Assembly (NCBI RefSeq): GCF_005503535.1
Contig: NZ_SCNN01000009.1
Span: 62,001 to 126,000, forward strand
Direction of reading: 5' to 3'
Source of the DNA: Mesorhizobium comanense
GTDB taxonomy: Bacteria; Pseudomonadota; Alphaproteobacteria; Rhizobiales; Rhizobiaceae
Length of the DNA stretch: 64,000 bases
The notes beneath the pieces were generated by a model. That model did not search any database. It had not been told where the DNA came from and worked only from the letters and a program-made list of their open reading frames with translations. Position 1 is the first letter of the stretch. Each line of letters begins with the position of its first letter. Positions 52,392-62,552 of this stretch are shown here, one piece after another. The position numbers and the translations under genes were made by a program.

Positions 52392-53066
52392 CTACCCGCC
52401 CTTCAGCATGTAGCCCGCGCCGCGAACCGTATGCAGGATGGGCTTGTCGAAGCCTTTTTCGATCTTGCCACGCAGGCGCGAGACGTGGACGTCGATGACA
52501 TTGGTCTGCGGGTCGAAATGATAGTCCCAGACATTTTCGAGCAGCATGGTGCGCGTCACCACCTGGCCGGCGTGGCGCATCAGATATTCCAGCAGGCGGA
52601 ATTCGCGCGGCTGCAGCGTGATCTCGCGCGAGGCCCGCCGGACCGAATGCGACAGCCTGTCGAGTTCGAGGTCGCCGACCCGGTAGACGGTTTCGGCCTC
52701 CTTGGCGCTGGCGCGGCGGTTCAGCACCTCGACACGAGCCAGAAGCTCGGAAAAGGCATAGGGCTTGGTCAGATAATCGTCGCCGCCGGCGCGCAGACCG
52801 GTGACCCGGTCATCGACCTCGCCCAGCGCCGACAGGATCAGCACCGGCGTGGTGTTGCCTCGCGAGCGCAGCCCGGCAATGACGGACAGGCCATCGCGGC
52901 GCGGCATCATCCGGTCGATGACCATCACATCATAGTCGCCGGCATCGGCGAGCGCGAAGCCGGTCTCGCCATCACCGGCCACATGCGCGGTGTGGCCGGC
53001 TTCGGTGAAGGCTTTCTGCAGATAATCCGCCGCCTCGCGGTCATCTTCTATGACGAGAATCTTCAT
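52392..53066 (-). CDS. OmpR/PhoB family response regulator
   Basis: The 224-residue regulator has a receiver with KILVIEDDREAADYL and phospho-acceptor Asp in VMVIDRMMPRRDG, conserved Lys in YLTKPYAFSELLARV, and a winged-helix output domain (LQPREFRLLEYLMRHAGQVVTRTML, VIDVHVSRLRGKIEKGF, LHTVRGAGYML). It is the partner of the downstream kinase. The start at 53066 removes an N-terminal extension lacking similarity. Targets unknown. Confidence 0.93.
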   Translation of the reverse strand: MKILVIEDDREAADYLQKAFTEAGHTAHVAGDGETGFALADAGDYDVMVIDRMMPRRDGLSVIAGLRSRGNTTPVLILSALGEVDDRVTGLRAGGDDYLTKPYAFSELLARVEVLNRRASAKEAETVYRVGDLELDRLSHSVRRASREITLQPREFRLLEYLMRHAGQVVTRTMLLENVWDYHFDPQTNVIDVHVSRLRGKIEKGFDKPILHTVRGAGYMLKGG

Positions 53067-53415
53067 AGAGCCGTTATACGCGATTTCACTGGAAGTTTGA
53101 GTAGCCGGCATCTGCATTTTAGCCTTTGCCAAAGCGCATCGCGACCAAGATGATCCCGAGTGTGCGCGATAATATCTTTGTTCAATCGCGTCATTACGCC
53201 AGGCACGCCAGGTCCGGCGTATGCCGTTACCCTGAAATCACCAGGCGGACCGGCTTCGGTCACGACAGCAGCAGCCATCCGGGATGTGCGGCAGCGGGCG
53301 ATGGGAAGCCCGCTGCCGCTGGAGAGAGCACGATGACTGACTAACGTACCCGGCTCCATGCTTTCCCATGCGGCGACTCGGGGGTGTTTGAAACCGCCGC
53401 ATTGGAAAAGTCGTT
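53067..53415. other. Intergenic region between degP and response regulator
   Basis: 349 bases without a convincing ORF. A strong GGCAGCGGGC...GCCCGCTGCC stem lies at 53290-53317 without a U-tract; it could slow transcription leaving degP. The promoter of the two-component genes is expected near 53070-53200. Confidence 0.5.
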
Positions 53416-54966
53416 TCAGCCCTTGGCGACCGGCAGTGCGACGAAACGGTTGTTGTCGTCGCGGGTGATCTGCATCAGCACGGCCTTGCGGCCCGACTTG
53501 ACGGCATCGGCCATCGCCTTTGTGACATCCTCGGCGCCGTTGACCTCGGTCGAGTTGACCGCCGTGATGACGTCTCCGGGCTGGATGCCGCGATCGGCCG
53601 CATCGCTGTCGGGATCGACATCGGTGACCACCAGGCCCTTGCCTTTTTCGGCCTTGGTGACCGTCAAGCCGAGATCGGCGAGCGAGTCGGGCTTTGCCGG
53701 AGTGGCCGGTTGCTGATCCTGGTCATTCGAGGCCTGCTTGTCGCTGGCCGGCAACTTGCCGAGATCGACCTTGATCGTCTGGCTCTTGCCGTCGCGCCAG
53801 ACGGTGACGTCGACCGACTTGCCCGGCGAATAGGCGCCGATCAGGCGGGCGAGTTCCTTCGGCGATGCGACATCCTTGCCGTCGACCTGAGTGATGACAT
53901 CGCCGGCCGTGATGCCGGCCTTCTTGCCGGGGCCATCGTCCTGGGCGCTGGACACCAGCGCGCCGTTGTTGGACTTCAGGCCGAGCGATTCGGCGATGTC
54001 TGACGTGACCGGCTGGATCTCGACACCGAGCCAGCCGCGCTGCACGGCGCCGTTCTTCATCAAGTCGCCGACGACCTGCTTGGCGGTCGAGGCCGGGATG
54101 TCGAAGGCGATGCCGACGCTGCCGCCCGAAGGCGAGAAGATGGCGGTGTTGATGCCGACCACCTGGCCGTTGAGGTTGAAGGTCGGGCCGCCCGAATTGC
54201 CGCGATTGACCGAGGCGTCGATCTGCAGGAAGTCGTCATACGGGCCGGCGCCGATGTCGCGGCCGCGCGCCGAGACGATGCCCGCGGTGACGGTGCCGCC
54301 GAGACCGAACGGATTGCCGACGGCCACCACCCAATCACCGACGCGAACCTTGGAGTCGTCGGCGAAATCGACATAGGTGAACTTGCCGCCGCCCTCGACC
54401 TTGAGCACGGCCAGATCGGTGCGCGGATCGGTGCCGACCAGCTTGGCGTCGAGTTCCTTGCCGTCATTGGTCACGACGGTGAAGGCGGTGCCTTCCTCGA
54501 CGACGTGGTTGTTGGTGACGAGATAGCCGTCCTCGGAGATGAAGAAGCCGGACCCCTGGGCCACGGGCCGCGGCTGATCGTTGTTGCGGTCGCGGTGGCC
54601 GAAGCGGCGATGGCCATCGTCGTTCTGACCGCCCTGATCGCCAAAGCCGCGGAATTCCTTGAAGAAGCGGCGAAGCTGCGGATTGTTGGGGAGATTGTCC
54701 AAACCGTCCTGGTCGTCGGAGCCGTCATCGGCCGTCGGCTGGATCTTGGCCTTGACCTTGACGCTGACCACGGCCGGGGAAACGCGTTCCACGACGTCGG
54801 CGAAGCTCGGCATCTGCGGAGCCTCGACGCGCACCGCGTCGGCCAGGACAGGGCTGGTTCCGGTGGTCAGCGCGCCGACGCCGAGAGCGCCGGCAACGGC
54901 AACGGACGCAACGGCGGCCAGAAGACGCTTATGGGTGCGGGAATATGAATTGGGGGCAATATTCAT
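53416..54966 (-). CDS. degP: Periplasmic serine protease DegP/HtrA (Do family)
   Basis: The 516-residue protease/chaperone has a signal region (LLAAVASVAVAGALGVGAL), a trypsin-like domain with catalytic His in LVTNNHVVEEGT, Asp in DPRTDLAVLKVEG and Ser in SVNRGNSGGPTFN, and two PDZ domains. The first PDZ has RGWLGVEIQPVTSDIAESLGL and the second ends the protein. A His/Asp-rich Q-loop insert lies at about residues 110-140. It degrades misfolded envelope proteins. The ATG at 54966 is chosen over an upstream extension lacking a signal. Confidence 0.95.
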   Translation of the reverse strand: MNIAPNSYSRTHKRLLAAVASVAVAGALGVGALTTGTSPVLADAVRVEAPQMPSFADVVERVSPAVVSVKVKAKIQPTADDGSDDQDGLDNLPNNPQLRRFFKEFRGFGDQGGQNDDGHRRFGHRDRNNDQPRPVAQGSGFFISEDGYLVTNNHVVEEGTAFTVVTNDGKELDAKLVGTDPRTDLAVLKVEGGGKFTYVDFADDSKVRVGDWVVAVGNPFGLGGTVTAGIVSARGRDIGAGPYDDFLQIDASVNRGNSGGPTFNLNGQVVGINTAIFSPSGGSVGIAFDIPASTAKQVVGDLMKNGAVQRGWLGVEIQPVTSDIAESLGLKSNNGALVSSAQDDGPGKKAGITAGDVITQVDGKDVASPKELARLIGAYSPGKSVDVTVWRDGKSQTIKVDLGKLPASDKQASNDQDQQPATPAKPDSLADLGLTVTKAEKGKGLVVTDVDPDSDAADRGIQPGDVITAVNSTEVNGAEDVTKAMADAVKSGRKAVLMQITRDDNNRFVALPVAKG

Positions 54967-55098
54967 GGGGTCTCTATCCTCATTTCGAAGGGGACGCGCC
55001 TCGATCGGCATCCTTGGGAAAGAAGAATTAGAGAGGCGCACATTACAGCGCCATTTCCGATGCATGAAACTTTGGTAATGTTGCCGACAGCCCGGACC

Positions 55099-55566
55099 TC
55101 AGTCGCGGCGCAAGATTGCATCCAGGGCCGCCTGCTCGTCGGCGGAAAGGGATTTCGTCGCCAGCGTGCGGCGCGAGCGGGCGTTGAGCGCGATGAAAAG
55201 CCCGCCCGCCAGAAGCAGGATCACCGGCGTGCCCCACAGCAGCGCGTTGCGCAGGTCGAAGCGCGGCTTCAACAGAACGAATTCGCCGTAACGCGAAACC
55301 ACATAATCCATGACCTGCCGGTCGCTGTCACCGGCGACGAGGCGCTGGCGCACCAGGATACGCAGGTCGCGCGCGAGATCGGCGTCGGACTCGTCGATCG
55401 ACTGGTTCTGGCAGACCATGCAGCGAAGGCCCTCCGACAGCGCCCGCGCCCTCGCCTCCAGCGCGGGGTCGGCCAGCATTTCATCGGGCTTCACTGCAAG
55501 CGCGGCGCCGGCGAAGACCAGCGACAGCAGCAGGACGAGCGAGCCGATGGAAAGCCTCGCGGTCAT
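55099..55566 (-). CDS. ccmH: Cytochrome c maturation protein CcmH (CycL)
   Basis: The 155-residue membrane protein reduces apocytochrome c cysteines before heme attachment. It has a signal, the redox motif [14 protein letters not shown] with its CxxC, and a C-terminal membrane helix ([19 protein letters not shown]). Its ATG overlaps the ccmF stop (ATGA). Fourth gene of the ccmI-E-F-H operon, equivalent to rhizobial cycHJKL. Confidence 0.95.
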   Translation of the reverse strand: MTARLSIGSLVLLLSLVFAGAALAVKPDEMLADPALEARARALSEGLRCMVCQNQSIDESDADLARDLRILVRQRLVAGDSDRQVMDYVVSRYGEFVLLKPRFDLRNALLWGTPVILLLAGGLFIALNARSRRTLATKSLSADEQAALDAILRRD

Positions 55567-57554
55567 GGCATGCCCGCGGAGGCAGGGACTTCTATCCGCT
55601 TGCGGCGCCGCGAGGGAGCGCCAACCCGCAGGCGACGGTCCATGAGCGACATCGCCGCGCCGGCCATCATCATCAGGCCGCCGCCCCAGATCAGCGTCAC
55701 CAGCGGCTTCCACCACAGCCGCACCACGACCGAGCCGTCCTTCCCCTCGTCGCCCAGCGAAATATAGAGTTGCGAAAGGCCAAGGGTCTTGATGCCGGAT
55801 TCGGTCGTCGTCATCTGCCGCACCGGATAGAACCGCTTGGCGGAGCTGATTTCACCGACCGGATTGCCGGCAGGGCCAATCAGCTCGAAACGGCCGCGAT
55901 CCTCGCTGTAATTCGGCCCCTGTGCGGGGTAGATTCCGGCGAAGCGCAGCGTGTGGCCGGACAGTTCGACAGTCTCGCCCGGATGCATCGACAGTATCTT
56001 TTCGGTGCCGAAGCAGAGCGTGCCGACAATGCCCAGCACGGTCAGGCCCAGGCCCATATGCGCGAGCGCGGTGCCGAAGACCGAACGCGGCAGGCCAGCC
56101 AGGCGCCTGGCCATGATGCCCACCGAGACATTGCCGAACCCCGCCTTGACGGCAAGATCGGTGAGCGCGCCGAGTACCAGCCACACGGCAAGGCCGACGC
56201 CGAGGGCCGCGAGCACGGTGGCTCCGCTGATGAACAGCGCCGTGACCAGCATGGCCAGCAAGCTCGCCGCAAACGCCGCCATCAGGCGCTGCGCGACGGC
56301 AAGGATGTCGCCGCGTTTCCAGGCCAGCAACGGCCCGAAGGGAACCATCACCAGCAGCGGCACCATCAAGGGAGCGAAGGTCAGGTTGAAGAACGGCGCG
56401 CCGACGGAAATCTTGTCGGCCGAGAAGGCCTCGACCACCAGCGGATAGAGCGTGCCAACCAGGACCGTGGCGGTAGCCGTGGTCAGGAACAGATTGTTGA
56501 GAACCAGCGCGCCTTCCCGGGAAATCGGGTGGAAGAGGCCGCCGGCCGTCAGCCGGGACGCGCGCAGCGCAAACAGCGCCAGCGATCCGCCGATGAACAG
56601 CGTCAGGATGCACAGGATGAAGACGCCGCGCGTCGGATCCGTGGCGAAGGCGTGCACGGAAGTCAGGACGCCGGAACGCACCAGGAAGGTGCCGAGCAGC
56701 GACAGCGAGAAGGTGAGGATGGCGAGCAGCAGCGTCCAGATCTTCAGCGCCGAGCGCTTTTCCATGACGATGGCCGAATGCAGCAGCGCGGTGCCGGCGA
56801 GCCAGGGCATGAACGAGGCGTTCTCGACCGGATCCCAGAACCAGAATCCGCCCCAGCCGAGCTCGTAATAGGCCCAGTATGAACCCATCGCGATGCCGCC
56901 GGTCAGGAACATCCAGGCGACCAGGGTCCACGGCCGCACCCAGCGCGCCCAGGAAGCATCGATGCGGCCCTCGATAAGGGCGGCGACCGAGAAGGAGAAG
57001 CAGATGGAGAAACCGACATAGCCGAGATAGAGCAACGGCGGGTGGATGGCGAGCCCGAGGTCCTGCAGGATCGGGTTGAGATCGCGCCCCTCGATCGGCG
57101 CCGGATTGAGGCGGATGAAGGGATTGGACGTCGCCAGGATGAACAGGAAGAAAGCGGCGCCGATGGCACCCTGGACGGCCAGCACGTTGGCCCGCAGGCT
57201 TGCCGGAAGATTGGAGCCGAAGGCTGCGACAAGAGCGCCGAAAAAGGTCAGGATCAGCACCCAGAGCAGCATGGAACCTTCGTGATTGCCCCAGGTTCCG
57301 GTGATCTTGTAGATCATCGGCTGCAGGGAATGCGAGTTCTCCCAGACATTGGCCAGGGAAAAATCGGAGGTCGCATAGGCGCTCGCAAGTGCTGCGAAGG
57401 AAAGCGCGGTCAGGGCAAAGCCGGTCACCGCGACGGGACCGCCGACAGCCATCAGACGCTGATTGTCGAGGCGCGCGCCAACCAGCGGCACGATCGTCTG
57501 CACCAGCGAAAGCGCGAACGCCAGGACCAGGGCGAAATGTCCGGTTTCAACCAT
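55563..57554 (-). CDS. ccmF: Cytochrome c heme lyase subunit CcmF (CycK)
   Basis: The 663-residue polytopic protein joins heme to apocytochrome c together with CcmH and CcmI. The tryptophan-rich heme-handling motif [20 protein letters not shown] is intact, and about 14 membrane helices carry conserved histidines. Its length matches the family. It sits between ccmE and ccmH with short spacing. Confidence 0.97.
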   Translation of the reverse strand: MVETGHFALVLAFALSLVQTIVPLVGARLDNQRLMAVGGPVAVTGFALTALSFAALASAYATSDFSLANVWENSHSLQPMIYKITGTWGNHEGSMLLWVLILTFFGALVAAFGSNLPASLRANVLAVQGAIGAAFFLFILATSNPFIRLNPAPIEGRDLNPILQDLGLAIHPPLLYLGYVGFSICFSFSVAALIEGRIDASWARWVRPWTLVAWMFLTGGIAMGSYWAYYELGWGGFWFWDPVENASFMPWLAGTALLHSAIVMEKRSALKIWTLLLAILTFSLSLLGTFLVRSGVLTSVHAFATDPTRGVFILCILTLFIGGSLALFALRASRLTAGGLFHPISREGALVLNNLFLTTATATVLVGTLYPLVVEAFSADKISVGAPFFNLTFAPLMVPLLVMVPFGPLLAWKRGDILAVAQRLMAAFAASLLAMLVTALFISGATVLAALGVGLAVWLVLGALTDLAVKAGFGNVSVGIMARRLAGLPRSVFGTALAHMGLGLTVLGIVGTLCFGTEKILSMHPGETVELSGHTLRFAGIYPAQGPNYSEDRGRFELIGPAGNPVGEISSAKRFYPVRQMTTTESGIKTLGLSQLYISLGDEGKDGSVVVRLWWKPLVTLIWGGGLMMMAGAAMSLMDRRLRVGAPSRRRKRIEVPASAGMP

Positions 57555-57592
57555 GGCTGTCCCCGCAAGGCGCGCTTTTTCTCGGCTTGGAG

Positions 57593-58036
57593 CTATTCAC
57601 TCTTGCTCTCCTGCCAGACACCCTTGGCCTTCAGGCCGTCGGCCACTTCCTTGGGCATGTAGCGCTCATCGTGCTTGGCCAACACGCTATCGGCGACAAA
57701 GACGCCGTCCGCGCCAAAAGTGCCTTCGGTGATGACGCCCTGCTCTTCGCGGAACAGGTCGGGCAGGATGCCGGTATAGGTGACCTTGACCGACTTGTGG
57801 GTGTCAGTGACCGAAAAGGCGACCGTCGCGCCCTGCCCGCGCTGGATCGTGCCCTTTTCGACCAGACCGCCCAGCCGGATCCGCTGGCCGGGCTGGACCG
57901 TGGCCGTGGCGAGATCGCCAGGCATGTAGAAATACGACGCCTTCTGGCCGAGCGCGTAGAAGGTCAGCCCGGTGGCGGCGCCCAGGAAAACCAATCCGCC
58001 CAAAATGACCGACAATCGTTTCTGCTTGCGCGTCAT
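57593..58036 (-). CDS. ccmE: Cytochrome c maturation heme chaperone CcmE (CycJ)
   Basis: The 147-residue periplasmic chaperone binds heme covalently and carries it to CcmF. It has an N-terminal membrane anchor ([23 protein letters not shown]), an OB fold with [22 protein letters not shown], and the heme-binding histidine in [11 protein letters not shown]. It starts eight bases after the ccmI stop. Confidence 0.97.
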   Translation of the reverse strand: MTRKQKRLSVILGGLVFLGAATGLTFYALGQKASYFYMPGDLATATVQPGQRIRLGGLVEKGTIQRGQGATVAFSVTDTHKSVKVTYTGILPDLFREEQGVITEGTFGADGVFVADSVLAKHDERYMPKEVADGLKAKGVWQESKSE

Positions 58037-58044
58037 ATCCAGCT

Positions 58045-59190
58045 CTACTCCGTCGCCGTCAGGCCCAGCGAGGCGGCAAAGGCGGTGAATTTCTTCGCCT
58101 CTTCACTGTCGGCCCCGAAAACGGCAATGGCCCGCCCCAGCGCATCGCGCGCCTGGTCGGTCTTGCCCAGCACGACATAGGAACGAACGAGCCGCATCCA
58201 TCCTTCCGGGTCGCGCGGATTTTGACGAAGTTTATCATCGAGGCCGGCGACCATGGTGTTGATCATGGCTTCGCGATCCTGCGGCGACAGGGACGACGCG
58301 GCATCGACATCGGCGGCGTCAGGACCTTTCGCGTCCGCGGCTGATGCAACTTCGGGAGCGTTGGACTTGGCCAACGCCTGCTCGACGGCGCCACGCCAGG
58401 CAGAGTCGGATGGCAGCGTGGCGAGCATAGCCTGCCATGCCGCCGCCGCTTCCTTGGTGCGGCCCTCCTGCGCCAGCGCCATGGCGAGATAGAAGCGCGC
58501 CTTGGCATTGGCTGGATCGAGTTTGAGCGCAGCTTCGAAGGCATCCTGGGCATCGGCCGAGACAATGCCGCCCGCCGCGCCGGCGATCGCTTCCCCGAGG
58601 CCGGCCTGGCGGGCGGCGTTGTCACCGTCCAGGCGGATGGCGTTGCGATAGGCTGCGGCTGCGTCGGTAAAGCGCTGCATGCGCAGATAGACCGGCGCCA
58701 GCACGTCCCAACCCCGGCCGTCGGAGGGGTTGGCCGCAAGATGCGCTTCCGCGCGCGCGACCAGCTCGTCGACAGAACTGTCGGCCGGGTTCTTGGCCAA
58801 CCTCTCGGCGAGCGGTTGTGACGGCAAGTCGGGCGAGCCGATCTGACTGTAGAGCCCCCAGCTGACCAAAGGCACGGCCAGCACGGCGGCCGTGGCGACA
58901 AGTCGTGCCATGGCCGATGCCGGCCGGGTCGATAACGTCAGGCCCGATGAACTGGCAGCCGTGTCGAGACGCAGGATGCGGCGGGCGATCTCGGCGCGCG
59001 CCTCGGTGGCTTCCGCGGGCTTGATCAAGCCGCGTGCGGCGTCGCGGTCGAGTTCGGACAATTGGTCACGGTAGACTTCGAGATCATGATCGCCGCTTGG
59101 CGACGCGCTCCTCGAGCCGCCAGCCAATGGCAGCAACACCGCCAGGCTCGCACCCAGCGTCAACATCGCGGCTATGACCCAGAACAGCAT
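58045..59190 (-). CDS. ccmI: Cytochrome c maturation protein CcmI (CycH)
   Basis: The 381-residue protein recruits apocytochrome c to the heme lyase. Two N-terminal membrane helices ([23 protein letters not shown] and [22 protein letters not shown]) flank a short cytoplasmic segment with [18 protein letters not shown], and TPR repeats follow ([27 protein letters not shown]). ATG at 59190 after GGAAGAA is preferred to an upstream start. First gene of the ccm operon. Confidence 0.94.
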   Translation of the reverse strand: MLFWVIAAMLTLGASLAVLLPLAGGSRSASPSGDHDLEVYRDQLSELDRDAARGLIKPAEATEARAEIARRILRLDTAASSSGLTLSTRPASAMARLVATAAVLAVPLVSWGLYSQIGSPDLPSQPLAERLAKNPADSSVDELVARAEAHLAANPSDGRGWDVLAPVYLRMQRFTDAAAAYRNAIRLDGDNAARQAGLGEAIAGAAGGIVSADAQDAFEAALKLDPANAKARFYLAMALAQEGRTKEAAAAWQAMLATLPSDSAWRGAVEQALAKSNAPEVASAADAKGPDAADVDAASSLSPQDREAMINTMVAGLDDKLRQNPRDPEGWMRLVRSYVVLGKTDQARDALGRAIAVFGADSEEAKKFTAFAASLGLTATE

Positions 59191-59287
59191 GGTTCTTCCA
59201 ATAACGGCAGAGCCCTGCCCTGCCAACACTGGCGTCCTGCGACGCTTTGACGGCCAGCGGGCCGATACCGGCCAGCCTGCCCGAACC

Positions 59288-59725
59288 TCAGGTCAGCGGC
59301 GTCCAGCTGCCGTCGGTATTGCGGCAAGCGGTCCCGCGCGCCGTCACGCTGGCGCCGCCATTGAACACCGTCTGCGTGTACTGGCGGCAATCCTGCGAGC
59401 CGACGCGGTAGGGCTGGGCCGGAACCACTTCGCCGTATCGCGAAGCCTGATCGCCCTTCCACGTCACCTTCTGGCCGCTGGTGTTGTATTCGAGCGCCTT
59501 GTATTCGGCCTCGAGCGCGCTGCGCTTTTCCGTGTCGCTGAGGCCGTTGCCGATCGACCCGCCGATAAGGCCGCCGCCCATCGCGGAAATGATGGACTTG
59601 GTGACCTTGCCGCCCGAAGGAGGCGTCGAAACAGGCGTGGGTGTGAGGGTGGGACCCTTGCCACCCAGAGTGCTACAGCCCGAGACGGCCAGCAGTGCGG
59701 AAACGAGCGCGACGCGAATCTTCAT
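59288..59725 (-). CDS. Surface lipoprotein, RT0821/Lpp0805 type
   Basis: The 145-residue product has a lipoprotein signal ending at the lipobox cysteine in LAVSGCSTLGG, a glycine-zipper stretch MGGGLIGGSIGNGL, and a C-terminal domain with CRQYTQTVFNGGASVTARGTACRNTDGSW. This matches the RT0821/Lpp0805 surface-protein family in alphaproteobacteria. It lies between feuQ and the ccm operon on the same strand; a FeuP target role is possible but unsupported. Confidence 0.85.
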   Translation of the reverse strand: MKIRVALVSALLAVSGCSTLGGKGPTLTPTPVSTPPSGGKVTKSIISAMGGGLIGGSIGNGLSDTEKRSALEAEYKALEYNTSGQKVTWKGDQASRYGEVVPAQPYRVGSQDCRQYTQTVFNGGASVTARGTACRNTDGSWTPLT

Positions 59726-59906
59726 GCCAACAACCGGTTTTCTTGAGTTGGAGCCTGCCATGGATGCGCCGGGGGCCGCGTCATCGAAGATGTGGCCATA
59801 GCGTTGATATTTGTCGGAAATTTGGCCGCCGCCAGCCACTCCCGAACCAATCGATACGCCGCCATAGCACGCGCTGTCCGTCGCTGTCGATTGGCCGGGG
59901 ATAGCC

Positions 59907-61334
59907 TCACTGCAGGCTCCGCAAGCGCACCACCGCCTTCAAGCCACCCAAGCCGGATCGTTCAAGCGCCAGGGCGCCGCCATATTCATTGACGAGATCG
60001 GCGACAATGGCGAGCCCCAGGCCGGTTCCCGGTTTCGTCTCATCCAGGCGCCTGCCACGCTTCAACGCCTCTCGTGCCTTGTCCTCGGGAATGCCCGGGC
60101 CGTCGTCCTCGATGCTGATCTCGAAATGGCTGTCATCCTGTCCGGTCACGGGCGCCACCGAGACCGAGACCGCGCTTTTGGCCCATTTCATCGCATTTTC
60201 CAGAAGATTGCCGAGCAGTTCCTCGAGATCCTCGCGTTCGCCGGCAAAGACGATCTCGGTGGCTGGCAAGGAGAGCGACAGGCTGGCTTGAGGGTTGAGC
60301 TTCTGCAAGACCCGCACCATGCGTTGCACAAGCGGCGACACCGGCGTGCGGTAGACGACGCTGTCGCGCTGCGCCGCGACGCGGGCGCGCTGGAGATAGT
60401 GCTCGACCTGTTTCTGCATGGAAGCAGCCTGCTCGACGATCAGCTGACCCTTGGCGCCGCCCAGCGCCCGGCCCTCATTGAGCAACACCGCAAGCGGCGT
60501 CTTCAGCGAATGGGCGAGATTGCCGACCTGTGTTCGGGACCGTTCGACGATGCGCTTGTTGTTTTCGATCAGCGCGTTGGTTTCGTTGGCCAGCGGCTCG
60601 ATCTCGGCCGGAAACCGGCCGTCCAGCCTTTGCGCGGTGCCCTCGCGCACCATGGCCAGCGCGTTCCTCACCCGGCGCAGCGGCTGCAACCCAAGCAGGA
60701 TGGCGACGGCGTTGATGGCGATCATGCCGATGCCGAACAGGCCGAGATATGTCAGCAAACGGTGCTGGAAGGTGCTGATTTCCTGCTCCAGCTCGGTCTT
60801 GTTGCCCATGACGCGGAAGCGCGCGGCGCGGTTCTTGGCATCGAGGACGAATTCGCTTTCGAAGACCACCAGCTGCTCGCCGACAATGCCCTTGGTGGCG
60901 TAACTGCGCTGAAAATTGGCATTGAACGGCACTTCCGCAACGCTCGGCGACAGGATGGACGTGGTCATGGACGATGAATGAAGCTCGCCGTGCACGCCTT
61001 CCGAAGCAGGTTCGACCGACCAGTACCAGCCTGAATTCGGTTCGGAAAACCGCAGATCACCCAGATCCGGAGAACCGGTGAGCGCCCCCGTATCGGAGAT
61101 GCCGACGGATCCGATCAGATTGAACAGATGCGCCGACAGCAGACTGTCGAAGCCTCGCTCGCTGGCCTGGCGGTAGAGCGTGTTGATCAGCGTGAAAATG
61201 ACGACCAGGGTCAGGATCGCCCAGACAGTCGAAAAGGCGATGACGCGAAAGGTCAGCGAACGCGGCCACAAACGCAGTAGAAACGGCCGCCTTGCGATTG
61301 GTTTGAGCGGTTCCGAGTTACGCCTCCGGCTCAC
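59907..61334 (-). CDS. feuQ: Sensor histidine kinase FeuQ
   Basis: The 475-residue kinase has two transmembrane helices (VIAFSTVWAILTLVVIFTLI and LLTYLGLFGIGMIAINAVAILLG) around a periplasmic sensor of about 130 residues. A HAMP-like linker leads to HisKA with phospho-His in NLAHSLKTPLAVLLNEG, and an HATPase domain with LLGNLLENAMKWAKS, EDDGPGIP and GTGLGLAIV. In Rhizobium and Sinorhizobium, FeuPQ lies beside cycHJKL as here and regulates genes for iron uptake or cyclic glucan export. GTG at 61334 overlaps the feuP stop by 17 bases. Confidence 0.9.
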   Translation of the reverse strand: MSRRRNSEPLKPIARRPFLLRLWPRSLTFRVIAFSTVWAILTLVVIFTLINTLYRQASERGFDSLLSAHLFNLIGSVGISDTGALTGSPDLGDLRFSEPNSGWYWSVEPASEGVHGELHSSSMTTSILSPSVAEVPFNANFQRSYATKGIVGEQLVVFESEFVLDAKNRAARFRVMGNKTELEQEISTFQHRLLTYLGLFGIGMIAINAVAILLGLQPLRRVRNALAMVREGTAQRLDGRFPAEIEPLANETNALIENNKRIVERSRTQVGNLAHSLKTPLAVLLNEGRALGGAKGQLIVEQAASMQKQVEHYLQRARVAAQRDSVVYRTPVSPLVQRMVRVLQKLNPQASLSLSLPATEIVFAGEREDLEELLGNLLENAMKWAKSAVSVSVAPVTGQDDSHFEISIEDDGPGIPEDKAREALKRGRRLDETKPGTGLGLAIVADLVNEYGGALALERSGLGGLKAVVRLRSLQ

Positions 61335-61983
61335 GCATGCGGTAGCCCATGCCGCGCACGGTTTCGATCATGTCGATGCCCATCTTCTTACGCAACCGCC
61401 CGACAAACACCTCGATCGTGTTGGAGTCACGATCGAAATCCTGATCGTAGAGATGCTCGACCAGCTCGGTGCGCGAAACCACCTCGCCCATATGATGCAT
61501 CAGATAGGCAAGCAGGCGGAACTCGTGCGAGGTCAGCTTCAGCGGAACGCCGTCAACGTCGGCCTTCGAGGCCTTGGTGTCGAGGCGCAGGGGTCCGCAG
61601 GTCAGTTCCGACGAGGCGTGACCGGCAGCGCGGCGGATCAGGGCCCTCACCCGCGCCAGGACCTCCTCGATGTGGAATGGTTTGGTGACATAGTCGTCGG
61701 CGCCGGCGTCTATGCCTGAAACCTTGTCGCTCCAGCGGTCACGCGCCGTCAGGATCAGCACCGGCATCTTGCGGCCGCCGCGCCGCCAGCGCTCGACCAC
61801 GCTGATGCCGTCCATCTGCGGCAGGCCGATGTCGAGCACGACCGCGTCGTACGGCTCGGTGTCGCCGAGGAAATGCCCCTCCTCACCGTCAAAGGCGCGG
61901 TCGACGACATAGCCGGCGTCAACCAGGGCGTCGCCGATCTGGCGATTGAGATCCTTGTCATCCTCGACGACCAGTACACGCAT
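61318..61983 (-). CDS. feuP: Response regulator FeuP
   Basis: The 221-residue PhoP/OmpR-class regulator has a receiver (RVLVVEDDKDLNRQIGDAL; phospho-Asp in AVVLDIGLPQMDG; Lys in YVTKPFHIEEVLARV) and a winged-helix output domain (LTSHEFRLLAYLMHHMGEVVSRTELVEHL, TIEVFVGRLRKKMG, ETVRGMGYRMREP). The LYDQDFDRDSNT segment is typical of alphaproteobacterial FeuP/PhoP-like proteins. Named from sequence class and synteny with cycHJKL. It is cotranscribed with feuQ and probably controls envelope homeostasis. Confidence 0.92.
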   Translation of the reverse strand: MRVLVVEDDKDLNRQIGDALVDAGYVVDRAFDGEEGHFLGDTEPYDAVVLDIGLPQMDGISVVERWRRGGRKMPVLILTARDRWSDKVSGIDAGADDYVTKPFHIEEVLARVRALIRRAAGHASSELTCGPLRLDTKASKADVDGVPLKLTSHEFRLLAYLMHHMGEVVSRTELVEHLYDQDFDRDSNTIEVFVGRLRKKMGIDMIETVRGMGYRMREPEA

Positions 61984-62082
61984 GTGGAGATCGATACCTG
62001 TTGAAGAAACTTTCCGGACGGCCGGGCGAGATATAGGACGATTCCGGCGCCCTGGGAAACGGACCCTCCGGGATGGGAGGGA

Positions 62083-62382
62083 TCAGTTCTGCGGAACGAC
62101 GATTTCGGAACGGCGCGGACGCTGTCCGTCCTTGCCCGGAACCAGGACGACGATCACGCAGACCGCCTGGCCACCACGCGTCGACTGCGAGGCCTTGGCC
62201 AGCGTTCCACCATTCTGTTCAGCCACCTGTTGGCCGATCGCGTAGCAGTCGGACGCCGCCAGCACGATCGGACTGTCCTGGTCGGGCGCGATGACCGGCA
62301 TCGCCATGGCCTGCGACGCAACCAGCCCGGCGACACAGAGCGCCAGGGTCGCGGTTCGGAAGTGGGAGCGAAGCGTTTTCAT
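62083..62382 (-). CDS. Small periplasmic protein, candidate FeuN (FeuQ modulator)
   Basis: The 99-residue product has a signal peptide (ATLALCVAGLVASQAMA) and a mature domain of about 72 residues with two cysteines, Cys46 and Cys75, able to form one disulfide. The C-terminal beta strands VCVIVVLVPGKDGQRPRRSEIVV look PepSY-like. It lies 99 bases upstream of feuP on the same strand. In S. meliloti a small periplasmic protein, FeuN, restrains FeuQ. Size, location and export signal fit, but direct similarity is not checked. Confidence 0.75.
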   Translation of the reverse strand: MKTLRSHFRTATLALCVAGLVASQAMAMPVIAPDQDSPIVLAASDCYAIGQQVAEQNGGTLAKASQSTRGGQAVCVIVVLVPGKDGQRPRRSEIVVPQN

Positions 62383-62552
62383 GGTCGGTGTTGTAACGCG
62401 TCGGTGCTGAACGTGAAATGAACGGTGATCGATGCGAAAACCATGTCCGCTAACCCCTGGAACCCGAGACGGCAGATCGTGATTTCGCCACCCCAATCGG
62501 CGAAACCTGTCGGGACCAGTCTAGACTCCGTTGCGGTCACATTGAAAGCGCT

